Shown here: piece by piece, positions 17,773 to 26,755 of the stretch
How the letters are laid out: the number at the start of each line of letters is the position of its first letter
How positions within the stretch are numbered: position 1 is the stretch's first letter
DNA from: Rouxiella badensis
GTDB lineage: Bacteria; Pseudomonadota; Gammaproteobacteria; Enterobacterales; Enterobacteriaceae
DNA: 46,426 nucleotides
Direction: 5' to 3'
Assembly: GCF_002093665.1 (NCBI RefSeq)
Contig: NZ_MRWE01000039.1
Coordinates: 1-46,426, forward strand
The notes under the pieces: model-generated
Told to the model about the DNA's origin: nothing
The model's database searches: none
What the model saw: only the letters and a program-made list of their open reading frames with translations
Translations under genes and position numbers: made by a program

Positions 17773-19053
17773 TTACTCTTCCATGACCCGTGAGATTTTC
17801 TTAACCGACTTGTCCATCTCTTGTTTGGCGTCCGCGCCCATGAAGATGCGCTTCAGGCTGGCTATCCACATGTTTTGCCATTTCGGTGTGTTGGTACCGG
17901 CCGTTGGATAGGCTTTGGTAAAGTTAAGGGTTTCGATATAAGGCGTGACGTCGACGTTCTTGATGTTGGCGGCCCAGGCTTTGGCAGCGGTCTTATTGGC
18001 AGGGATAACCGCCTTGGCGAGGATTTCCTGAGACGGCTCCGAGCTCATAAACTGAATATAGCGCCAGGCTTCGGCTTTATGCGTACTCTTGGCCGACAGG
18101 GCAAATCCGAGACTGTGGGCTACACCAGATTGGCGATCGATTTTTGGCATGATCACCACGCCAATATGGTCGTTAATCAACGGATTGCTGGCGAACGGTG
18201 CAGCAAGCCAGGATCCGGCGTAGGCCATCGCGGCGCGGTTTGACTGGAAGATGTTTTCGGTTTTAACTTCGCTCATCTGCTGCGCAGTGGGTAGCAGCCC
18301 GGTTTTCATCATTTCCTGCAGCTGCTGGTAGACCCAGATTGACTTGTCGTTGGCGATGTCGGTGGGTTTGCCGTCGGTCGGCACGACGTTATTGCCGCTT
18401 TGATAGAGCAGGTTAAGATAACTGTCCTGACCATCGTTGCTGAGGTCCATTACCAGCGGGAATTCGTCCCCTTTCAGGCCGGCTTTGAGCTGGGTTGCCT
18501 TGGCCTTGAGCTGGTCCCAGGTCCAGTCATTGGTTGGATAGCTGACCTTGGCTTCATCGAACAGTTTCTTGTTGTACCAGACCGCAATGGAATCGACGTC
18601 ACGCGGGATGGCTAACTGCTGTCCTTTATATTGATAGGCTTTAACCGAGCTAGCGACGATATTATTCATATCTAATTTGCTTTTTTCGATGTCGCTATTT
18701 AACGGCTCTAATAATCCATTCTTGGCATACTGGATAAAGTACGGCATGTTTATCCAGAATATATCGGGTGCAACACCGCCGGCTGCTGCTGCATCTAATT
18801 TAACAAAATATTGAGCGGCGGGAGTAAGTTCAATATCAATTTTAATATCAGGGTTTTCTTTTTCGAAGTTCTTAGCAATCTGTTGTTCTGCCGCCAGTTG
18901 GTTTTTATCCCACACGGCATAGCGTAATGTCACCGGATCGGCAGCTTGGGCAGATAAAGAAAACAGGGCGGGTAATAATATCGCTGAGGTAATCATGCTA
19001 CGGCTAAATAAAGCCGGTTTAAATAAAAAGGCGGTGCATTTTGTTCGTGACAT
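17773..19053 (-). CDS. Extracellular solute-binding protein, family 1 (sugar ABC importer)
   Basis: 426 residues from the ATG at 19053, which is chosen because AAGGGG lies six bases upstream; upstream ATGs at 19059 and 19101 are less well placed. A signal peptide of about 37 residues ends '...LFSLSAQA-ADPVTL'. The mature protein has a typical cluster-1 (MalE/UgpB-like) pattern: 'LRYAVWDKNQLAAEQQIAKN', 'KENPDIKIDIELTP', 'DIFWINMPYFIQYA', 'AIPRDVDSIAVWYNKKLFDE' and 'AAMAYAGSWLAAPF'. It delivers an oligosaccharide or sugar in the periplasm to the permease pair. The ligand is inferred to be a GalNAc-containing sugar from the aga/GH123 neighbours. There is no lipobox Cys, so it is soluble. Confidence 0.93.
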   Translation of the reverse strand: MSRTKCTAFLFKPALFSRSMITSAILLPALFSLSAQAADPVTLRYAVWDKNQLAAEQQIAKNFEKENPDIKIDIELTPAAQYFVKLDAAAAGGVAPDIFWINMPYFIQYAKNGLLEPLNSDIEKSKLDMNNIVASSVKAYQYKGQQLAIPRDVDSIAVWYNKKLFDEAKVSYPTNDWTWDQLKAKATQLKAGLKGDEFPLVMDLSNDGQDSYLNLLYQSGNNVVPTDGKPTDIANDKSIWVYQQLQEMMKTGLLPTAQQMSEVKTENIFQSNRAAMAYAGSWLAAPFASNPLINDHIGVVIMPKIDRQSGVAHSLGFALSAKSTHKAEAWRYIQFMSSEPSQEILAKAVIPANKTAAKAWAANIKNVDVTPYIETLNFTKAYPTAGTNTPKWQNMWIASLKRIFMGADAKQEMDKSVKKISRVMEE

Positions 19054-19562
19054 TGACATCCCCTTGGTCGTTCGAAAAATAAACATTGTCGTAACGTACA
19101 TTCTTTCTATCCCCTAAATTTCGGTGTGTCAATATCACGACTTTTGCCCTAAATCAGTGCGGATTGCTTTCGATCTTGTTAAAAACGAAAGGCTAAAAGC
19201 GAAAGATGAAAGCCTGCCGAGTTGTAACTTTTCGATAACATTTTGGGTCTCACTTCCAGACAACAAGCGGTATCAGGGCCAGTTACACCGGGAGATTGCC
19301 GCACAAGCCCTGCACTACAATGGGGAATAAAAAAGCTTTTATTGTGCATGCGGATAAATCTTTCATTTTTGTGATGCCATTAAACAAAAAAAATGATCTC
19401 TCGCGAGCCTAAAGTGTGAGATGGGTATTCGAAGAAGATTATTAATGAGACTTGCTCTCATCTACCCACTGCTGATTTAATTTATTCCCTTATTGTCTGT
19501 TGATTAAAAAAATGGCAGGCTAAATATTCATATTTTCCGCTGGCCCCGCGAGTCTGACTATT
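19054..19562. promoter_or_regulatory. Divergent control region between the GalNAc importer and GH123 genes
   Basis: The 509 bp hold no convincing gene. CTTTCG at 19167-19172, CGAAAG at 19186-19191 and 19200-19205, and TTTTCGAT at 19229-19236 match the motif before agaR. An inverted repeat ATGAGA-CTTGC-TCTCAT lies at 19445-19461 on the GH123 side. The spacing allows two separate promoters. Confidence 0.6.
19167..19236. promoter_or_regulatory. Cluster of CTTTCG/CGAAAG motifs (probable AgaR sites)
   Basis: Three exact copies of the hexamer and one TTTTCGAT lie within 70 bp, about 115-185 bp upstream of the binding-protein start and 330-395 bp upstream of the GH123 start. Shared motifs with the agaR promoter suggest a single regulon. 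Confidence 0.6.
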
Positions 19563-21230
19563 ATGAATCTTTCACTGTCTTTTACTCATAGTCTGGAAAA
19601 GATATTTCATCAGAGATCACGTCCTGATTTTATATCGATTAAACATCTTTCATTGTTAAACAATGAAAGTATTTCTTTTCAGTGTGTCTACTGCCTGCAT
19701 AAAGAAGATGATGAACCTCGCCGTAAATTGCGCTTTGAAATCCAGGGGACGTTGTCAGAAAACATATCGGTGCGGCAGGTCAGGCATGTACCCAGTCTTT
19801 TCCCCTGCTATCAAACCGTTGATGACGATTATTTGACCGTTGAACCGGGGCTATTTCCCGATCCACTGATGCCATTGCCGAATAACACCTTTTTTGTGAA
19901 CGGCAATTATTATGGCAGCCTGTGGCTAACGCTTTCGCCAGAAAACGAAACCCTGCCTGCCGGAAACAGTGCGGTCTGCCTGCGTATTATCGACGTGGAA
20001 AGTGGGAAGACGCTGGGCGACGCGAGTCTTAGCCTTGACGTTTTACCGCAGGCCCTTCCAGCGCAAACGTTGCTGCACACCGAGTGGTTTCACGCCGACT
20101 GCCTGGCCGACGTCTATCGCATTGCGGTGTTCAGCCCCGAGTGGTGGCTGGCGGTGAGAAACTTTGTGCGCTGTGCGGTCCGCAACGGCGTCAATATGCT
20201 GCTGACACCCGTTTTCACCCCGCCACTCGATACGGCTATCGGCGGTGAACGCACTACGGTGCAGCTGGTGGGGGTCAGTCAGGAGGTCGGCGAGGGTTAT
20301 CGGTTTGATTTCACGCAGCTGGAAAAATGGGTAGAGTTGTGCCAAGAGGAAGGCATCACTACCTTCGAGATTTCACATCTTTTTACCCAGTGGGGCGCTA
20401 ATCATGCGCCAAAAATCACGGTCGAGAGAGAAGGGCGACTGAGCCGGGCATTTGGCTGGGAGACCGACGCTCAGGGCCCCGAATACCGCGACTTTTTGCA
20501 GGCATTTCTGCCCGCACTGTGCGATTGGCTGCGTGAAAGGGGGTTGCAGAAACACGCCTGGTTCCACGTCTCTGACGAGCCCAAGATGGAGGATATCGAC
20601 GCCTACCGGCGGGCAAGCGAACTTATTCGCCCGTTGATCAAAGGGTTTCCAGTATTGGATGCGCTGTCAGACTATGAGTTCTATCAGCAGGGGCTGGTGC
20701 AAAATCCGGTGACCGCGAGTGACCACATAGAGCCGTTTCTGCAACATAAGGTGCCGGATCTTTGGACCTATTACTGCTGCGTGCAGAAGCTCGATGTCGC
20801 AAACCGTTTCTTCTCTATGCCCTCTTACCGCAATCGGATTTTAGGCGTACAGCTTTATCTTTATTCGATTACCGGTTTTCTGCACTGGGGATTTAACTTC
20901 TACAACAGCGGGCACTCGCTTGAGCATCTCGATCCCTTTGCCATTACCGACGGGCAGGGCGCTTTCCCCTCTGGCGATCTTTTTGTAGTCTATCCCGGCG
21001 AGGATTATCAGCCGATAGAATCTCTGCGCCTCGTGGTGCTGAGGGAAGCGCTACAGGATCTGCGCGCACTGCAACTGCTGGAAACCGTCACCAGCCGTGA
21101 GGAGGTGGAAGCGCTGATCGAGCGCATGGCGGGAATGCGTATCACCTTTAAACACTACCCTCGGCAGGCTAATTTCTTACTCGGCCTGAGGAGTGAGGTT
21201 AACAGTATGATTAAAAAGACTTTGAGCTGA
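19563..21230 (+). CDS. GH123-type (DUF4091) beta-N-acetylgalactosaminidase-like protein
   Basis: 555 residues. An N-terminal beta-sandwich region (about 1-165) is followed by the DUF4091/GH123 TIM-barrel region (about 180-520), with 'WFHVSDEPKMEDIDAYRRAS' carrying the adjacent Asp-Glu pair used in GH123 substrate-assisted catalysis, and later 'FLHWGFNFYNSGHSLEH' and 'PSGDLFVVYPG', typical of the family. GH123 enzymes release beta-linked GalNAc, for example from glycosphingolipid or other glycans. No signal peptide is present, so it should act in the cytoplasm on imported oligosaccharides. It is divergent from the sugar importer and shares its presumed AgaR control region. Membership is confident; activity is inferred from family and neighbours. 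Confidence 0.88.
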   Translation: MNLSLSFTHSLEKIFHQRSRPDFISIKHLSLLNNESISFQCVYCLHKEDDEPRRKLRFEIQGTLSENISVRQVRHVPSLFPCYQTVDDDYLTVEPGLFPDPLMPLPNNTFFVNGNYYGSLWLTLSPENETLPAGNSAVCLRIIDVESGKTLGDASLSLDVLPQALPAQTLLHTEWFHADCLADVYRIAVFSPEWWLAVRNFVRCAVRNGVNMLLTPVFTPPLDTAIGGERTTVQLVGVSQEVGEGYRFDFTQLEKWVELCQEEGITTFEISHLFTQWGANHAPKITVEREGRLSRAFGWETDAQGPEYRDFLQAFLPALCDWLRERGLQKHAWFHVSDEPKMEDIDAYRRASELIRPLIKGFPVLDALSDYEFYQQGLVQNPVTASDHIEPFLQHKVPDLWTYYCCVQKLDVANRFFSMPSYRNRILGVQLYLYSITGFLHWGFNFYNSGHSLEHLDPFAITDGQGAFPSGDLFVVYPGEDYQPIESLRLVVLREALQDLRALQLLETVTSREEVEALIERMAGMRITFKHYPRQANFLLGLRSEVNSMIKKTLS

Positions 21231-21535
21231 TTAGTGCGGGGTACGTAATTAAATGATTGCGTACCTTTATTAATTATTTTGATTTGTTTTGAAATATATT
21301 TTTAACAAAAATGCTATAACTGCATTAATTTAGCTAATAATAGTACGATTATCTTCAGTTTGACTGTGCAATATCTTTGGGTCTGTGAGAAAATTACGCA
21401 CACACGATGTGCTGCAGCAATTTGCTCGGTCGCCATCCTGTCGTTTAACACCAGGTGGTCATTTTAGCTGAATAAAGAGATCTAATAGGTGGCGTGCAAT
21501 GACAGGCTGCTTATGATGTTGATCTAAGGAATTGT
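21231..21535. promoter_or_regulatory. Intergenic region between GH123 and FAH genes
   Basis: 305 bp. It has a terminator-like hairpin (21240-21265) after the GH123 gene, a short inverted repeat AATGC-N7-GCATT at 21310-21326 around a TATAAC element, and a good ribosome site (AAGGA) before the FAH gene. No gene is seen. Confidence 0.45.
21240..21272 (+). terminator. Probable terminator after the GH123 gene
   Basis: GGTACGTAAT pairs with ATTGCGTACC (one G-U) around a 6-nt loop and is followed by TTTATTAATT, ten bases after the GH123 stop. The T tract is broken, so efficiency is uncertain. Confidence 0.55.
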
Positions 21536-22384
21536 ATGAAATTAGCAAGTTTTTATCGCCCCCAGTCAGATGAAAAGTCTTACGGTATTGTTACTGAACA
21601 TGGTGTTATTGATGCCGGAAGAAGATTCTCCGATCGGTATTCCACGCTGCAATCTCTTTTAAATGACAATGCATTAAACATCCTGCATGAATTGGATGGA
21701 ACTCCTGCCGATTACGCGACAGATGACATTGTTTTCCTTCCGGTTATTGAAACCCCAGGAAAGATTTTCTGCGTTGGGATGAATTATTCTGATAAGAGAA
21801 AAGAGTTCGAAGAAAATAACAATGCACCGACTTTGTTCATTCGCTTCCCGGACACTTTCAGCGCTCACAAAGATAATCTTATCAAACCAGCTACCAGCGA
21901 TGAGTTTGATTATGAAGGTGAGCTGGCGGTAGTCATTGGCCGTTACGCGAGCGAAGTGAAGAAAGAAAACGCTCTGGATTATATCGCCGGATATAGCTGT
22001 TTCATGGACGCCACTGTGCGCGATATGCAACACACCTGGTTTACCGCAGGTAAAAACTGGAGACAAACTGGCGGCTTCGGACCATGGTTGGTGACCACCG
22101 ACGAAATTACCGATCCCCAGGCTCTGCCAATCGAGACCTATCTAAACGGTATGCGTGTGCAAAACGACACCACCGGAAATATGATCCACACCGTTGCGGA
22201 TATCATTGAATATATTTCTCGTTTCAGCCCACTTTCTCCGGGTGACGTTATCATCACCGGCTCGCCGGGCGGCGTAGGTAAAAAAAGAACGCCACCGCTG
22301 TTTATGAAGAGCGGCGACACTATCGAGGTAAAAATTGGTGGTATCGGTACCCTCACCAACCAGATAGTTGCTCAGGCGGTCTAA
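21536..22384 (+). CDS. Fumarylacetoacetate hydrolase (FAH) family protein
   Basis: 282 residues of the FAH/HpaG-like family. The fold signature 'GKIFCVGMNYSDKRKEFE' and the metal-binding acids Glu127 and Glu129 in 'FDYEGELAVVIG' and Asp158 in 'FMDATVRD' are present, with 'VADIIEYISRFSPLSPGDVI' and 'TGSPGGVG' further on. Members hydrolyse or decarboxylate acylpyruvates and 2-keto-3-deoxy acids, including 2,4-diketo-3-deoxy sugar acids. It is convergent with the RpiR-controlled sugar kinase operon and may complete a sugar or sugar-acid route with it, but nothing here proves the substrate. ATG with AAGGA seven bases upstream. No signal peptide. Confidence 0.88.
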   Translation: MKLASFYRPQSDEKSYGIVTEHGVIDAGRRFSDRYSTLQSLLNDNALNILHELDGTPADYATDDIVFLPVIETPGKIFCVGMNYSDKRKEFEENNNAPTLFIRFPDTFSAHKDNLIKPATSDEFDYEGELAVVIGRYASEVKKENALDYIAGYSCFMDATVRDMQHTWFTAGKNWRQTGGFGPWLVTTDEITDPQALPIETYLNGMRVQNDTTGNMIHTVADIIEYISRFSPLSPGDVIITGSPGGVGKKRTPPLFMKSGDTIEVKIGGIGTLTNQIVAQAV

Positions 22385-22397
22385 ATAACCCTGCCAG

Positions 22398-22425
22398 CCC
22401 AAAGCCATAAGTTATTGGCTTTGGG
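22398..22425. terminator. Bidirectional hairpin between convergent genes
   Basis: CCCAAAGCCA (22398-22407) and TGGCTTTGGG (22416-22425) form a perfect 10-bp stem with an 8-nt loop, between the convergent FAH and PfkB-kinase genes. T tracts are poor on both sides, so termination may be modest. Confidence 0.6.
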
Positions 22426-22484
22426 AGGCATTGTTATCCAGATGATTCACTCAGGCGTTATCTAATTATTGGCTAACACCGTAT

Positions 22485-23345
22485 CTAGTGTTTTCGCGAT
22501 ACGTGAAGAGCTGCGGCTTTATTCGCATTAATGACCGATGTGCTTAGTGTCTCGCCGCGCATTATTGACGCGCAAAGGGTACCCATAAAACAGTCTCCTG
22601 CGCCGTGGGTGCTGACCAGCTCAACTCTTTCTGCTTCTATCTCCTGAACATTGCCTTTATTTTCACTGTACGCCACACCGAGTCCACCCGCCGTTACGAT
22701 GACGGTAGGATAATCTTTATTGAGTAATTTCGCGGCGAGTGCGGCATCGTGCAGACTTTCTACCGTCATACCCGACATATCGCGCGCCTCAACCGCGTTG
22801 ACCACTAGCAGGTCAATGCAGCCTTGCAGCGCGGGCGATAACAGTTTAGCCGGGGCGGCATTGATGCACACCGGAATGCCGCGCTGTCTGGCCGCTTTCG
22901 CCGCCTGTAAATTGACCTCTTCCGGTAATTCGTTTTGCAGTAACAGCATGCCAACGTTTGACCAGACGCCAGCATTCGAGAACTGTGCTGCGTCGATGCG
23001 CGTATTGGCGTTGGACAACACCACCGCACCATAATCGCCCTCGGCGTCAGTGGTCGCCACGCTCATACCCGAGGCGACACCCGCAATAATCTCCACCCGT
23101 TGGCTATCGATGTGATTTTTTTTCAACACCTCGAGCAGCCATTTACCGTGCTCATCGTCGCCGACTGCGCCGCAAAATACCACCTCGACCCCCGCCTGAG
23201 CCGCAGAAACGGCCTGATTGCCCCCTTTACCGCCAAATTTGAATGAACATCCGGTGCCGATAACCGTCTCACCTTTCTCAGGGCGGTGGTGCGCGTCCAC
23301 CATAATATCGTAATGCAGACTGCCGACGACGAGGAGCTTACTCAT
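22485..23345 (-). CDS. PfkB-family sugar kinase (ribokinase-like)
   Basis: 286 residues with the ribokinase pattern: 'VVGSLHYDIMVDAHHRPEKG', 'FKFGGKGGNQAVSAAQAG' (di-glycine motif about 38-44) and the C-terminal 'THGAGDCFMG' with anion-hole GAGD at 248-251 and Asp251 as catalytic base. It phosphorylates a sugar or keto-sugar in the cytoplasm using ATP. It is the last gene of the operon with an RbsABC importer, an RpiR regulator and a TIM-barrel isomerase, so the substrate should be the isomerised imported sugar. Ribose is possible, but the presence of an isomerase argues for another sugar. The protein ends at a conserved-looking C-terminus and is slightly shorter than E. coli RbsK. Confidence 0.9.
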   Translation of the reverse strand: MSKLLVVGSLHYDIMVDAHHRPEKGETVIGTGCSFKFGGKGGNQAVSAAQAGVEVVFCGAVGDDEHGKWLLEVLKKNHIDSQRVEIIAGVASGMSVATTDAEGDYGAVVLSNANTRIDAAQFSNAGVWSNVGMLLLQNELPEEVNLQAAKAARQRGIPVCINAAPAKLLSPALQGCIDLLVVNAVEARDMSGMTVESLHDAALAAKLLNKDYPTVIVTAGGLGVAYSENKGNVQEIEAERVELVSTHGAGDCFMGTLCASIMRGETLSTSVINANKAAALHVSRKH

Positions 23346-23346
23346 G

Positions 23347-24204
23347 CTAATACTCTCTTAAGTTTTTAACCGCTTGTTGAGTCTTATTGAGATTTTGCGC
23401 CGCTTTCTTCAGGTCTTTTTTAGCAATCGCGACAAACAGCGCGTCCAGTATATTGAGCTGGGCAATGCGCGCCGCCGCGTTTTCTCCGAGTAAATGTGAC
23501 CCTTGCGAGGTCGAATTAAGCACCACGTGGGCATCTTTAGCCAACTGTGACTGCGCATAATTGGTGATAGCAATAACCTTGGCACCGTTCCTGGCCGCCA
23601 GTTTTACCGGGTCGATCACCGCGCGAGTCATGCCCGAATGACTTATTGCAATCACCACATCGTCGTCACTTAAAATAGCCGCCGACATCATCATGATATG
23701 TGCATCATCATGCACCATCGCCTTAATGCCGATTTTCAGCAGTTTGTGCGACAGGTCGCGAGCAACCGACGCCGAACCGCCAACACCGTACAAGTCGATG
23801 TGTCTGGCTTTAAAGAGAATATCTGCTGCACGATTAAACTCGGAAATATCTAAAATTGTTTTTGTTTCTTCTATTGCCTGAATCGAGGTGCGAAAAACTT
23901 TCTCAAGTAATTCTTCCGACGAGTCATTAGGCCCAATTTCAGAATGCAGGTTTGCCACATCAGAATTATTGTAGTAAATCAGGCTGGTCCTGAATTCCCG
24001 GAATCCCGAGAAGTTTAATTTCTTTGCCAGTTTAACGATCATTGCTTCTGAAACGGCATTTTCCACGGCCACTTCTTTTAATGACGTCTGCTCTGACAAA
24101 TCACTTTTGGACGTAATTGACTCGACTACTTTTCTTTCTAATGGCGTGAGTTGTGGCAACCTCATTCTAATATGAGCACCTATTGCTCGCGGGTCTTGCT
24201 TCAT
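23347..24204 (-). CDS. MurR/RpiR-family transcriptional regulator
   Basis: 285 residues. The N-terminal HTH_6 domain (about 1-78) includes 'RLPQLTPLERKVVESITS', 'SLKEVAVENAVSEAMIVKLA' and 'KKLNFSGFREFRTSL'. The SIS phosphosugar-binding domain (about 120-255) has 'DLYGVGGSASVARDLSHKL' and 'DVVIAISHSGMTRAVIDPV'. It probably senses a phosphorylated intermediate and controls this operon. Its ATG overlaps the permease stop (TAATG) and its stop is one base from the kinase start, showing tight co-transcription and autoregulation. Confidence 0.92.
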   Translation of the reverse strand: MKQDPRAIGAHIRMRLPQLTPLERKVVESITSKSDLSEQTSLKEVAVENAVSEAMIVKLAKKLNFSGFREFRTSLIYYNNSDVANLHSEIGPNDSSEELLEKVFRTSIQAIEETKTILDISEFNRAADILFKARHIDLYGVGGSASVARDLSHKLLKIGIKAMVHDDAHIMMMSAAILSDDDVVIAISHSGMTRAVIDPVKLAARNGAKVIAITNYAQSQLAKDAHVVLNSTSQGSHLLGENAAARIAQLNILDALFVAIAKKDLKKAAQNLNKTQQAVKNLREY

Positions 24205-25175
24205 TACTTACCTCGTGTCGCTCGGTCAATCAGCATGGCTATAATAATGATGAGACCCGTTGCAAGCAATTGATAAAAGGCCTGTATATTCATTAGTGTT
24301 AAGCCGGTCCGCAATGAGCCTAAAATAATTGCGCCGATGATAGTGCCTATAATGCTGCCTTTGCCGCCCATTAACGAGGTGCCGCCTATGGCCGCCGCCG
24401 CAATAGCGTCAAGTTCCCACAGGTTGCCAAGCGTCGGTTCTGCCGCGCCGAGGCGACCGATCAGGATAAGCGAGGCCAATGCCGCCAGAACGCCGGAAAT
24501 AACGTAAACCGTGACCTTAGTGCGTTTGACCGGCACCCCGGCGACGCGGGCTGCCTCTTCGTTACCGCCCACCGCCAGGATGTATTCACCAAGCGGCGTC
24601 TTGTTCATCAATACCCAGGCCGCGATAGCGATGACCACCACGATGAGGATTGGGCAGGGAATGCCAAACAGCGTGCCGGTGATGGCGCTGCGAAACTCCA
24701 CCGGAATGCCAAAAATCGGACTGCCTCCGGTCGTGATAAGCGCCAGAGCACGGAACAGCGAGAGTGCGCCTAGCGTAACGATAAACGGCTGAAGTCCGGC
24801 ATAGGCAACCAGCACGCCGCTGAACAGGCCGCACAGCGCGCCGATGCCCAGCGTGCCGACGATGGCCAGTGGGACAGGAATACCGGCGGCCATAAGCGTT
24901 GCGCCGAAAATGGCCGACAGCGCGGCGGTAGAACCGACCGACAGGTCTATCCCTCCGGAAATAATTACCAGCGTCATGCCCAGTGCGATAGCGGCATTAA
25001 TTGACGACTGCTGCAAGATATTCAATAAATTAGGTATGGTAAAAAATACCGGTGATAATGCCGAGAAGGTACATACGATAATCAATAATCCAATCAGCGT
25101 ACCGGTGTCGCGAAGATTGAATTTAAGCAGTGAAGATGTGCGTAAAGCCGGCATGGTTTTTCCTTGAGTATTCAT
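24204..25175 (-). CDS. Sugar ABC permease (RbsC-like)
   Basis: 323 residues, a BPD_transp_2/RbsC permease with about eight to ten helices. Family landmarks are 'LGMTLVIISGGIDLSVGSTA' (near 75), 'YILAVGGNEEAARVAGVPVK' (the cytoplasmic loop contacting the ATPase), and 'AIAAAAIGGTSLMGGKGSII'. It works with the RbsA-like ATPase upstream and the RbsB-like binding protein. It overlaps the rpiR-type gene by one base. Intact. Confidence 0.93.
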   Translation of the reverse strand: MNTQGKTMPALRTSSLLKFNLRDTGTLIGLLIIVCTFSALSPVFFTIPNLLNILQQSSINAAIALGMTLVIISGGIDLSVGSTAALSAIFGATLMAAGIPVPLAIVGTLGIGALCGLFSGVLVAYAGLQPFIVTLGALSLFRALALITTGGSPIFGIPVEFRSAITGTLFGIPCPILIVVVIAIAAWVLMNKTPLGEYILAVGGNEEAARVAGVPVKRTKVTVYVISGVLAALASLILIGRLGAAEPTLGNLWELDAIAAAAIGGTSLMGGKGSIIGTIIGAIILGSLRTGLTLMNIQAFYQLLATGLIIIIAMLIDRATRGK

Positions 25176-25198
25176 TTTTTAGCCTCGTGTCTTTCACT

Positions 25199-25220
25199 CT
25201 CTGCATAATGCATTGCAGAG
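25199..25220. other. Hairpin between ATPase and permease genes
   Basis: CTCTGCA-TAATGCAT-TGCAGAG is a perfect 7-bp stem in the 55-bp gap between the RbsA-like and RbsC-like genes. No T tract follows on the coding strand, so it may stabilise or pace the transcript rather than end it. Confidence 0.45.
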
Positions 25221-25230
25221 TTTTGCAGGG

Positions 25231-26733
25231 TTATTTTTTATGGAAAACGGCATTAATGGCGTATTGCGCGATATTTTCTTCACTGATATCTTCGCCCGTT
25301 AATTCGGCCGCTATTTTTCCTTCGCGCATGACTAATACGCGGTCAGATATACGCATGATTTCCTGCATCTCTGACGATACAACAATAATTGCCTTGCCTT
25401 CACTGGCTAATCTCTCAATCAGATTATAAATTTCCGATTTAGCTCCAATATCAATTCCCCGGGTTGGCTCATCAAAAAGAAATACCTGCGTGTCGGCGGC
25501 TATCCAGCGACCAATAATGACCTTCTGCTGGTTACCCCCGCTCAGTAGACCGATATGTTTTTCGGTATCAAGCGGACGCAGTTTTAACTCTGACATCACT
25601 TTTAGGGCCGCCTGATCCAGTTTGGACTTTTGCAACATCCCAGCGCGGGTGTAATTGCGCATCTTCGGCAGCGCCATATTCACCGCCACGGAACGCTGCT
25701 TGATAATGCCCTCTTTCTTGCGGTCTTCCGGCACCAGGCCGATCCCGGCTTTGATGGCGCTGGAGACGTTCAAATTATGTATTGGTCTGCCGTTGACCTG
25801 GATACCGCCGCAGGTTTTGGCGTCGATCCCGGCAATCAGTTTGAGCAGTTCGGTGCGGCCAGAGCCTACCAGACCTGCAATGCCCAGCACTTCACCGGCG
25901 CGTACGCTAAAGGTGGCGGGCAACACGTCGTCGCCGCGCCCCAATCCCTCGACCTGCAGAATATCTCTGTCGGTCATAAAGGAGTGGTGCTGTACTTTCT
26001 CGAGCTTGCGGCCAATCATCCTGGAGACAAGGGTTTCTTCGGTCTCATCCCTGATGTTGACCACGCCGACCTGTCGGCCGTCGCGCATGATGGTGGCACG
26101 GTCGCAGATGCGGAAGATTTCGTTCATTTTGTGCGAGACATAGATTATCGATACCTTCATCGATTTCAGGTCCGAAATCAGTTCTGCCAGACGATCGAAC
26201 TCGGTTGGCGTCAGGCTTGAGGTCGGCTCGTCCATTGCAATTATCTTGGCATCGTCGAGCAGCGCACGCGCAATCTCGACAATTTGCTGTTGGGCCACTT
26301 TTAAATTCTTGATAGGTTCGTCGGGATTAATCGACGGATCCAGCTGCTTAAGGATTGTTCTGGCGCGCTCAAGCTGGGCTTTCTTATTAACAAATAGGCC
26401 TTTATATTTGGTTAGCGGACGACCTAAAAACATATTTTGAGCAACGGAGAGTTCTGGAACATGCTGCAACTCCTGGTGGATCATGGCGATCCCCGCCTGA
26501 CGTGCCGAGAGCGGGTTCTTCATTTTGACGACCTCGCCGTCGACCATGATCTCACCCGTATTAGCTTCGCGAACGCCCGACAGGATATTCAGCAGCGTCG
26601 ATTTACCCGCGCCGTTTTCGCCAATCAGAGCATGCACCTCGCCCTGGATCACCGAAAAGTTGATCCCTTCGATGGCCGCAACGTTTCCGTAAATCTTGGT
26701 AATTCCCTGCATGTTTAAACGATAATTTTCCAT
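25231..26733 (-). CDS. Sugar ABC ATPase with two cassettes (RbsA-like)
   Basis: 500 residues with tandem nucleotide-binding domains. Domain 1 has Walker A 'GENGAGKSTLLNIL', the family-type signature segment 'LKVAQQQIVEIARALL', and Walker B 'KIIAMDEPTSSLT'. Domain 2 has the usual degenerate 'GLVGSGRTELLKLI', signature 'LLSGGNQQKVIIGRWI' and 'VFLFDEPTRGIDIGAKSEIY'. This matches the normal RbsA/MglA asymmetry. It energises the RbsC-like permease; 22 bp separate it from the binding-protein gene upstream. Confidence 0.94.
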   Translation of the reverse strand: MENYRLNMQGITKIYGNVAAIEGINFSVIQGEVHALIGENGAGKSTLLNILSGVREANTGEIMVDGEVVKMKNPLSARQAGIAMIHQELQHVPELSVAQNMFLGRPLTKYKGLFVNKKAQLERARTILKQLDPSINPDEPIKNLKVAQQQIVEIARALLDDAKIIAMDEPTSSLTPTEFDRLAELISDLKSMKVSIIYVSHKMNEIFRICDRATIMRDGRQVGVVNIRDETEETLVSRMIGRKLEKVQHHSFMTDRDILQVEGLGRGDDVLPATFSVRAGEVLGIAGLVGSGRTELLKLIAGIDAKTCGGIQVNGRPIHNLNVSSAIKAGIGLVPEDRKKEGIIKQRSVAVNMALPKMRNYTRAGMLQKSKLDQAALKVMSELKLRPLDTEKHIGLLSGGNQQKVIIGRWIAADTQVFLFDEPTRGIDIGAKSEIYNLIERLASEGKAIIVVSSEMQEIMRISDRVLVMREGKIAAELTGEDISEENIAQYAINAVFHKK

Positions 26734-26755
26734 ACCCCCTCCGCTGCCTTAATTA

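Noticed and set aside
21380-21403. CRP-like TGTGA...CACA segment before the FAH gene
   Set aside because: The second half-site is offset from the required six-base spacing, so it does not fit the consensus.
25630-26220. Plus-strand open frame antisense to the first RbsA-like gene
   Set aside because: The codons mirror the ATPase reading frame, and no family motif is present.
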